Shown here in pieces: positions 59,020 to 64,000 of a DNA stretch of 64,000 nucleotides (the stretch's first letter is position 1; every line of letters begins with the position of its first letter). Source of the stretch: CAUPWF01 sp964369755 (lineage in GTDB: Bacteria > Bacillota > Clostridia > Lachnospirales > Lachnospiraceae). A model generated the notes under the pieces. That model was not told where the DNA came from. It saw nothing but the letters and a program-made list of their open reading frames with translations, and made no database searches. Location of the stretch: assembly GCA_964369755.1 (NCBI GenBank), contig CAYJFY010000003.1, forward strand, positions 47,198 through 111,197, in the 5' to 3' direction. The translations under genes were made by a program, and so were the position numbers.

Positions 59020-59409
59020 ATGGCACACTTACAACTAATTAAAAACTTACGACTACTTCGAAGAAGCCATGGTTATACCCAACAGAATATAGCAGATCAT
59101 CTAAAGTTATCGCGACAAGCCTATACAAACTATGAAAAGGGACTTCGCTCACCTGATATAGATACCATTATCTCATTGAGCAATCTCTATCAGGTCACGC
59201 TTGACCAATTGATTAGCCCAAATATCTACGCAAGTGCTACCAAGGCTCGTGAAACCAATTCCTATCACTATCGTAAAATCCAAACGGAGTCTAATAATAC
59301 GATGTATCTTTCCGATGGAGAAACTGATCTACTGTTAAAATATCGTGAATTAAACGAAGAAGATAAAAAAGTTCTAGAGGGATTCTTATCAAACAAAGGG
59401 GCCGACTAA
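59020..59409 (+). CDS. XRE-family transcriptional regulator
   Basis: A 129-residue DNA-binding protein. The N-terminal helix-turn-helix is IKNLRLLRRSHGYTQQNIADHLKLSRQAYTNYEKGLRSPDIDTI, typical of the Cro/CI-XRE fold; the C-terminal 55 residues end in a helical LLLKYRELNEEDKKVLEGFL, common to small clostridial regulators. ATG 59020 follows GGAGGG with five bases. Divergent from tig and convergent with the coat genes; the target is not evident. It ends at a large palindrome (59416-59466). Confidence 0.87.
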   Translation: MAHLQLIKNLRLLRRSHGYTQQNIADHLKLSRQAYTNYEKGLRSPDIDTIISLSNLYQVTLDQLISPNIYASATKARETNSYHYRKIQTESNNTMYLSDGETDLLLKYRELNEEDKKVLEGFLSNKGAD

Positions 59410-59415
59410 TGATAT

Positions 59416-59466
59416 GAATCATAACGGGGGGAGATATGAAGCTTCATATCTCCCCCGTTACGATTC
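59416..59466. repeat. Long palindrome between convergent genes
   Basis: Arms of about 25 bases (59416-59441 and 59442-59466), core GGGGGGAGATATGAAG / CTTCATATCTCCCCC, with one extra G and one mismatch. It lies 6 bases after the regulator stop and 5 before the coat gene stop. It can act as a bidirectional transcription barrier, though neither side has a T-run. Confidence 0.7.
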
Positions 59467-59471
59467 GATGT

Positions 59472-59732
59472 TTAACAACATCCTTGTGCAAATTTTTGTT
59501 TTGCTTCTTCTACTTTTTTCATCTCCGCATCTGGAGTTGGATAATATCCCTTTCCATGCATTGCATTGAAAACATTATTCTGCATGGTGTGTTCTTCATC
59601 TAACATATTCAGTAACATACTTCTCACATTATCGTGTACACATTCGTTCGCATACATATTGTATAATGTCGTAGCTGTTTTTTGTGCCGTAAGCGCATCT
59701 GTAAACATTTCCTTTTCTGTGTATTGTAGCAT
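59472..59732 (-). CDS. CotF-family spore coat protein
   Basis: An 86-residue protein of the CotF spore coat family: YTEKEMFTDALTAQKTATTLYNMYANECVHDNVRSML is the first helix pair, followed by EEHTMQNNVFNAMHGKGYYPTPDAE and a C-terminal FAQGCC with two cysteines. These ferritin-like helical-bundle proteins are incorporated into the spore coat of Clostridia and bacilli. ATG 59732 has AAGGAGA upstream. It follows the smaller related gene by 11 bases. Confidence 0.85.
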   Translation of the reverse strand: MLQYTEKEMFTDALTAQKTATTLYNMYANECVHDNVRSMLLNMLDEEHTMQNNVFNAMHGKGYYPTPDAEMKKVEEAKQKFAQGCC

Positions 59733-59743
59733 TTGAGTTCTCC

Positions 59744-59926
59744 TTATAGTTGCGAATATAATTGGTTATAGTGTCTCTGATGAGTTGCCGAAATCTCTTC
59801 AAACATTGATTTCGTTGCACTATCCTCTGCCTGTTCTGCAAGAATCTTGAATTTTTTCACAAGAAGTTCTTCACTTCCTAATAATTCATCGATCCCTGAT
59901 AATTCTTTTTCAGATACTGTTGACAT
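59744..59926 (-). CDS. Small CotF-like spore protein
   Basis: A 60-residue helical protein (EKELSGIDELLGSEELLVKKF, then AEQAEDSATKSMFEEISATHQRHYNQLYSQ), resembling the partner subunits that precede CotF-type genes in Clostridia. I start at ATG 59926 (AGGAGG seven bases upstream); the frame opens earlier at 59968 without ribosome site. The two coat genes form a small operon between an EAL gene and the XRE regulator. Confidence 0.75.
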   Translation of the reverse strand: MSTVSEKELSGIDELLGSEELLVKKFKILAEQAEDSATKSMFEEISATHQRHYNQLYSQL

Positions 59927-59979
59927 CACCCATCCTCCTTTCCTCATTATGAGGATAGTTTGTGTCAATTATTTTTCTT

Positions 59980-62217
59980 TTATTCACATTTATAATCTTC
60001 CACTATTTTTTCAAACTCTTCTGCAGGCACTGCCTTTGAGTAATAATATCCTTGTACCGCATTGCAATTGATAGACTTCAATGAGCCTATCTGTTCCCCT
60101 GTCTCTATCCCCTCAGCCACAGTATACATTCCCAGTTTCTGTGCCAAGTCTACAATACTTGCAACTACGAGATTCGCCTTCTCATATTCTAACTTATCTT
60201 CAATTTCCACAAAAAAGCTACGATCTAATTTCAGAGTATCCACATTGAAATTTTTCAACATTCCAAGAGAAGAATATCCAGATCCAAAATCATCAATCGA
60301 AACACGAAAACCTGCGCTCTTCAATTGATTGATAACCACTTTCATCTCTTCCGCATTATCAGATACAACTGTTTCTGTAACCTCTATCTCCACATATCTC
60401 GGTTCCACCTGATAAGATCCTACTATCCGCTTTAATTCTTCTACAAAATAAATATTATGAAAATCCAACCGTGAAAAATTTACAGAGATTGGAACAATAT
60501 CTTGATGATTGTCCTTCCAAAATTTAATGAGACGACACACTGATTTCAACATATATCTATCTAATTCAATGATAAACCCATTCTCTTCAAATAACGGAAT
60601 GAATTCACCTGGGGATATCATACCTCCGCCCGCTTCATGCCATCTAACAAGTGCCTCTGCCCCTGTTACCTCTCCAGATACCATATCCACCTTAGGTTGC
60701 AAATACATTTTGAACTCTTCATTTGCCAAGGCATTTTGCATCTTATTTGCAATCTCTGCATCGCGCAAAGCCTTCTGTGCATATTTCTCATCATAATTCC
60801 ACACTTCTCTCGTAGACTTTGTTTTTGCAATGGAGTGAGCTAAATTCACTTTACTTATAATGCTATTGACGTCGGTTTCATCGCGTTTGATATAATAGCG
60901 ACCATATCGAAAGAAAAAATTATGCTCCTTAAGTTCTGGCACTAGTGTTTTGAAATAAGCTTGAAATCCATCTTTGCTCTCATCCAGCTCATAAACATGT
61001 GCTCCCTCACAAAAAAACATAAATTCGTCCACACCTGTCCGTGCTTGTAAAAAATAGTTTTCTTTCACGGTTGCCCCTGTATTTGCTATTGCACACAACA
61101 CTTTATTCCCAACATCATATCCATAGATTTCATTTATCGCCTTAAAATTCGCAACATCAATCTTAACAATGCCGTATCGATCACTCGGTCTATCGTTCAA
61201 TACTTGCTCCATGTGTAGTTTTAGTTTTTCGATATTAGGGCTATATGTTAACTCATCGTAATATGCCTTTTTCTCCAATTGTTTATAGTATTTATTCTTC
61301 GTAAGCACAACATAGAGCATCGTTGCTGCACCTAGGACAATAATTACAGCACTTACAGCACCTACAATCAAAGTTAATCTTGCTATATTTTCTGTCAACT
61401 CATCTTCGGAAACTTCAAAAAATAATATCCAATCATTTATGACGATAGTCCGATATTCTCCGAATTTCTCACTATCATTGTTTGTATAAGACACTCCACC
61501 TGATTGCCCAGATACAAAGTCATTGACAACGGCATTAAATGTTGCCTCCTCTTTGTACTTAGCATTCGCCAAATAGTTCGTATTCCCTAAATAGTCTGTA
61601 TCTGTCATTGACAAATCTGTAGAAATAATAATTTCTCCTGCTCTATTTAAAATAAAGTTTTCTCCACTTTCATCCGTTAAATTAGCTAAAAGTGCCCTAA
61701 GATAATCAGCACTATACTCAAGCGCCAGCACGCCTTCTATCTTCCCCTCTTTCACAATCGGTGCTGAAACTGTGATTACTAATTTATCTGTTTCGTTCGA
61801 TTTATGTACTTCTGTCGCATATGTTTCTCCAACTATTGCCATCTGAAAATACTCATATCCAGCGATATTGATATCCTTGCCCGTTGTTACAAAAGTATTT
61901 CCATCTTCATCCGATATCATCGCCAATTCAAATCCTAGAACTTCTTGTCGACTATATATATACTCTAATACCTGGTCTTCATTTTCGCCAAGAATCGCAA
62001 TTGTATCTGCAGCGCCCATCAGGTTCTCCGTCATACTAGCCAATTGTCTATTAATCGCTACCTGTTGCTGATCTGCTAGATCCTCTAGTGACTCTCTTGC
62101 TGATTGAGTTAATTCATCTCCTATTACATTCACAAGGGCAACGGCCGACACCATTACGATTACTACGGTGAGTATACATAGTATAATTGTGTTTCGTACA
62201 CTTTTTCTTTTGACCAT
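59980..62217 (-). CDS. Cache-GGDEF-EAL protein, probable c-di-GMP phosphodiesterase
   Basis: Membrane sensor: a first helix (NTIILCILTVVIVMVSAVALV), a large extracytoplasmic double-Cache-like region of about 260 residues (with DEDGNTFVTTGKD and NRAGEIIISTD), a second helix (LTLIVGAVSAVIIVLGAATMLYVVL), a degenerate GGDEF domain (ARTGVDEFMFF) and a complete EAL domain: GAEALVRW, SVNFSR, VEIEVTET, SIDDFGSGYSS, LKLDRSF, AEGIET. Breakdown of c-di-GMP is the likely activity. I start at ATG 62217 because the promoter at 62244-62272 would begin transcription downstream of the alternative TTG 62256. Confidence 0.9.
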   Translation of the reverse strand: MVKRKSVRNTIILCILTVVIVMVSAVALVNVIGDELTQSARESLEDLADQQQVAINRQLASMTENLMGAADTIAILGENEDQVLEYIYSRQEVLGFELAMISDEDGNTFVTTGKDINIAGYEYFQMAIVGETYATEVHKSNETDKLVITVSAPIVKEGKIEGVLALEYSADYLRALLANLTDESGENFILNRAGEIIISTDLSMTDTDYLGNTNYLANAKYKEEATFNAVVNDFVSGQSGGVSYTNNDSEKFGEYRTIVINDWILFFEVSEDELTENIARLTLIVGAVSAVIIVLGAATMLYVVLTKNKYYKQLEKKAYYDELTYSPNIEKLKLHMEQVLNDRPSDRYGIVKIDVANFKAINEIYGYDVGNKVLCAIANTGATVKENYFLQARTGVDEFMFFCEGAHVYELDESKDGFQAYFKTLVPELKEHNFFFRYGRYYIKRDETDVNSIISKVNLAHSIAKTKSTREVWNYDEKYAQKALRDAEIANKMQNALANEEFKMYLQPKVDMVSGEVTGAEALVRWHEAGGGMISPGEFIPLFEENGFIIELDRYMLKSVCRLIKFWKDNHQDIVPISVNFSRLDFHNIYFVEELKRIVGSYQVEPRYVEIEVTETVVSDNAEEMKVVINQLKSAGFRVSIDDFGSGYSSLGMLKNFNVDTLKLDRSFFVEIEDKLEYEKANLVVASIVDLAQKLGMYTVAEGIETGEQIGSLKSINCNAVQGYYYSKAVPAEEFEKIVEDYKCE

Positions 62218-62243
62218 TTTCCTTCGTACCTCCAACCTTATTA

Positions 62244-62272
62244 ATTTTAATTTCAAACTAATTTTTTGTCAA
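62244..62272 (-). promoter_or_regulatory. Promoter for the Cache-GGDEF-EAL gene
   Basis: Minus-strand TTGACA (62267-62272), 17 bases, TAAAAT (62244-62249). Its start point, about 62237, supports ATG 62217 as the first codon. Confidence 0.65.
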
Positions 62273-62303
62273 TACAAAGTATCATGAATTTATATGTATT
62301 TAA

Positions 62304-63143
62304 TTAAAAAACTGAAATCACTGTACCACCATAATTTGCTTCTATAAATTCTCTAATTGACTCATGACTTAAGACTTCGACTAAAATTTCTGTCTTCTCT
62401 GAATCCAGTTGACCCGTGTGCACCGCTAAAATATTAGCATATGTTTGAGCAGACAGAGAGTCACTTGCTTCTGTTGCTATTGCATCCGTTCCAGATAGTC
62501 CACCTTGCAATGCATAGTTTCCATTAATGCAAGCCAAATCCACATCAGCTAGAACACGTGCTAATTGAGCTGCCTCCATCTCAACGATTTCTACATTATA
62601 TGGATTTTCTTCGATATCTAGTTTCGTTGCGCTTACACCCACTCCCTCCTTTAAGGTGATAATTCCGTTTGCTTCTAGCAATAACAACGCACGTGCTTCA
62701 TTGGTTGCATCGTTGGGAACCGCTATTTTTGCGCCTTTTGGGATTTCGTCTATATGTTTCACCTTATCACTGTAGATTCCTAGTGGTTCAAAATGTACGG
62801 ATAATGCCGATGAAATATCTGTATCATTTTTTAAATTAAACTCTTCCAAATATGGCGTATGCTGAAAGAAGTTTGCATCCAAATCTCCTGCTTCAAGTGC
62901 AGTATTAGGCAATACATAATCTGTATATTCTACAATATTCAATTCATATCCTTTATCTTCCAGCAGTTCCCTCGTCTCCTCTAGAATCTCTGCATGTGGA
63001 ACAACACTTGCCCCTACCGTAATAACTTTATCATTTGCTCCTAACTTATCCTTCTCTTCTACGGAAGTAGCCACTTCACTTCCACATGCTGTTAACAATA
63101 CCGTTGCAACAATACTACTTACTATAAATTTCACCTTCTTCAT
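62304..63143 (-). CDS. metQ: Methionine ABC transporter substrate-binding lipoprotein
   Basis: Captures methionine (or its D-isomer/derivatives) outside the membrane. The signal peptide ends in a lipobox LLTAC with Cys20 lipidated. Family features: VGASVVPHAEIL, EYTDYVLPNTALEAGDLDANFFQHTPYL, AVPNDATNEARALLLLEANGII and CINGNYA. The 279-residue length is typical of NlpA/MetQ proteins. ATG 63143 follows AAGGAGA. It is the last gene of a metN-metI-metQ operon whose start lies beyond the right edge, so any SAM or T-box riboswitch is not visible. Confidence 0.93.
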   Translation of the reverse strand: MKKVKFIVSSIVATVLLTACGSEVATSVEEKDKLGANDKVITVGASVVPHAEILEETRELLEDKGYELNIVEYTDYVLPNTALEAGDLDANFFQHTPYLEEFNLKNDTDISSALSVHFEPLGIYSDKVKHIDEIPKGAKIAVPNDATNEARALLLLEANGIITLKEGVGVSATKLDIEENPYNVEIVEMEAAQLARVLADVDLACINGNYALQGGLSGTDAIATEASDSLSAQTYANILAVHTGQLDSEKTEILVEVLSHESIREFIEANYGGTVISVF

Positions 63144-63180
63144 CTTATAATTCTCCTTTTTCTTTTGATCATTTCGTATT

Positions 63181-63840
63181 TTATTTTTTTCTTTTATCTA
63201 TTTTATTTGCCCATCGCATACCAACAACTTGAAAAAGTTGCACCAGCACAATTAGTAATACTAGGGTGATAATCATCACATTTGTCTCATATCGATATAA
63301 CCCATAGTTGATTGCAAGAGTCCCAAGACCTCCCCCTCCTACGAATCCAGCCATCGCAGAGTACCCTAATATGGTCGTCACTGTGATAGTTGCACCCATC
63401 AACAATGCTGGCTTCGCCTCTACCAATAGCACTTTTGTTACAATTTTAAAATTACTACATCCCATAGATTGTGCCGCTTCTATCACGCCACATCCAACTT
63501 CTTTCAATGATGACTCTACCATTCTGCCCACAAATGGCGTTGCTGCTACCACAAGTGGTAAAATCATTGCACTCGATCCGATTGTAGTCCCCATAACAAA
63601 TCTTGTAACAGGGATCAATGCCAATAGTAAGATAATAAATGGTGCTGACCGTAGGGTATTCACAATCAATCCAATCACCAAATTTATCTTACGGTTCGGC
63701 CGTAGACCATTTTCTGATGTTGCAAACAGCACCACTCCTAGTGGAATTCCAAACAAATATGCAAAAAAGCTAGATACCATCGTCATATACAAAGTCTCAA
63801 CTGTTCCTAATAATAACAAATCAATCCATTGTTCACTCAT
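63181..63840 (-). CDS. metI: Methionine ABC transporter permease
   Basis: Membrane channel of the methionine importer. The 219 residues hold five hydrophobic segments and the EAA-type coupling loop VESSLKEVGCGVIEAAQSMGCSNFKIV, followed by ATITVTTILGYSAMAGFVGGGGLG, diagnostic for MetI. ATG 63840 follows AAGGAGGGG. It begins 2 bases after the metN stop and is followed by metQ. Confidence 0.95.
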   Translation of the reverse strand: MSEQWIDLLLLGTVETLYMTMVSSFFAYLFGIPLGVVLFATSENGLRPNRKINLVIGLIVNTLRSAPFIILLLALIPVTRFVMGTTIGSSAMILPLVVAATPFVGRMVESSLKEVGCGVIEAAQSMGCSNFKIVTKVLLVEAKPALLMGATITVTTILGYSAMAGFVGGGGLGTLAINYGLYRYETNVMIITLVLLIVLVQLFQVVGMRWANKIDKRKK

Positions 63841-63842
63841 CG

Positions 63843-64000
63843 CTACGCTCCCCTCCTTTCATATTTTACATCCAATATAATTCTTTTTTCACCAATCAAT
63901 TCCTTTGTTGCTCTTGTCTTTGGATTTTGAAGCACCTCTTCGGTATCCCCAATCTCTTCGATCTTTCCATTCTTAAGAACAGCAACACGATTACACATCG
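63843..64000 (-). CDS. metN: Methionine ABC transporter ATP-binding protein (partial, 3' end)
   Basis: Only the last 52 codons are in the window: MCNRVAVLKNGKIEEIGDTE, then EVLQNPKTRATKELIG and a short tail ending RRGA. This is the end of the ABC domain of MetN. The roughly 95-residue C-terminal NIL/C2 methionine-binding domain found in E. coli MetN is absent: the protein stops about 25 residues after the NPKT segment. The identity rests mainly on position next to metI and metQ. Confidence 0.88.
   Translation of the reverse strand, partial: MCNRVAVLKNGKIEEIGDTEEVLQNPKTRATKELIGEKRIILDVKYERRGA

Noticed and set aside
63308..63880. 190-codon plus-strand frame over metI
   Set aside because: Antisense shadow of the membrane protein gene; composition follows metI codon positions and no start signal is seen.

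Overview
This window is AT-rich chromosomal DNA from a spore-forming, low-GC Gram-positive anaerobe, most likely a member of the Lachnospiraceae (Clostridia). The evidence is the conserved Firmicutes order rimP-nusA-ylxR-ylxQ-infB-rbfA-nrnA-truB-ribF-rpsO-pnp, the divergent rpsT / gpr-spoIIP pair, the tig-clpP-clpX-lon-ysxC run, sporulation genes (gpr, spoIIP, CotF-type coat proteins, a YtvI-like protein), strong AGGAGG ribosome binding sites and consensus vegetative promoters. I cannot name a genus. No rRNA, tRNA, CRISPR array or complete insertion sequence was seen, and no gap between genes exceeds 300 bases.

Layout. 1-8228: minus-strand metabolic genes (topB partial, galM, ppk; asd; queH-argH). 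8399-9953: a plus-strand two-gene ABC importer with no binding protein next to it. 10027-21008: the minus-strand translation/RNA operon from rimP to pnp. An assembly gap of exactly 100 N lies inside an 84-bp tandem repeat in infB and artificially breaks its reading frame. 21151-28764: HD-GYP protein, a ParC/ParE-type topoisomerase pair, spoIIP and gpr. 28941-32599: rpsT, then a diguanylate cyclase paired with an EAL phosphodiesterase. 32669-39719: an HD protein and a Bce-type detoxification/sensing module (response regulator, histidine kinase, ABC ATPase, FtsX-like permease) with an AAA-ATPase/PD-(D/E)XK gene sitting between regulator and kinase. 39870-41638: accessory strip with an Sfp-type phosphopantetheinyl transferase, a DUF2442-HTH regulator and a decayed YefM/YoeB-like toxin-antitoxin locus. 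41642-47589: DUF1015 protein, DMT-type transporter, an unknown membrane protein and an EF-G paralogue. 47772-53205: aroA, GH36 alpha-galactosidase, AI-2E/YtvI-like membrane protein, ysxC. 53232-58745: lon, clpX, clpP, tig. 59020-64000: XRE regulator, two CotF-like coat genes, an EAL phosphodiesterase, and a methionine ABC importer (metQ, metI, 3' end of metN).

How it fits together. Most of the window is core housekeeping: translation initiation and ribosome maturation, RNA decay, protein quality control and DNA topology. Cyclic-di-GMP turnover is well represented (one intact GGDEF, two EAL proteins with degenerate GGDEF domains, one HD-GYP). The most interesting parts are regulatory or accessory: the AAA/nuclease-like gene translationally coupled to the Bce-type kinase, a double inverted repeat at the transporter promoter, an EAL gene whose best start codon is AUA, a toxin cut off before its catalytic end, REP-like GC-rich palindromes (one supplying the -35 box of a promoter), and an attenuator-like hairpin in the rimP-nusA-infB leader. 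Start codons were often moved inward from the longest reading frame to match Shine-Dalgarno sites; this is stated per gene.
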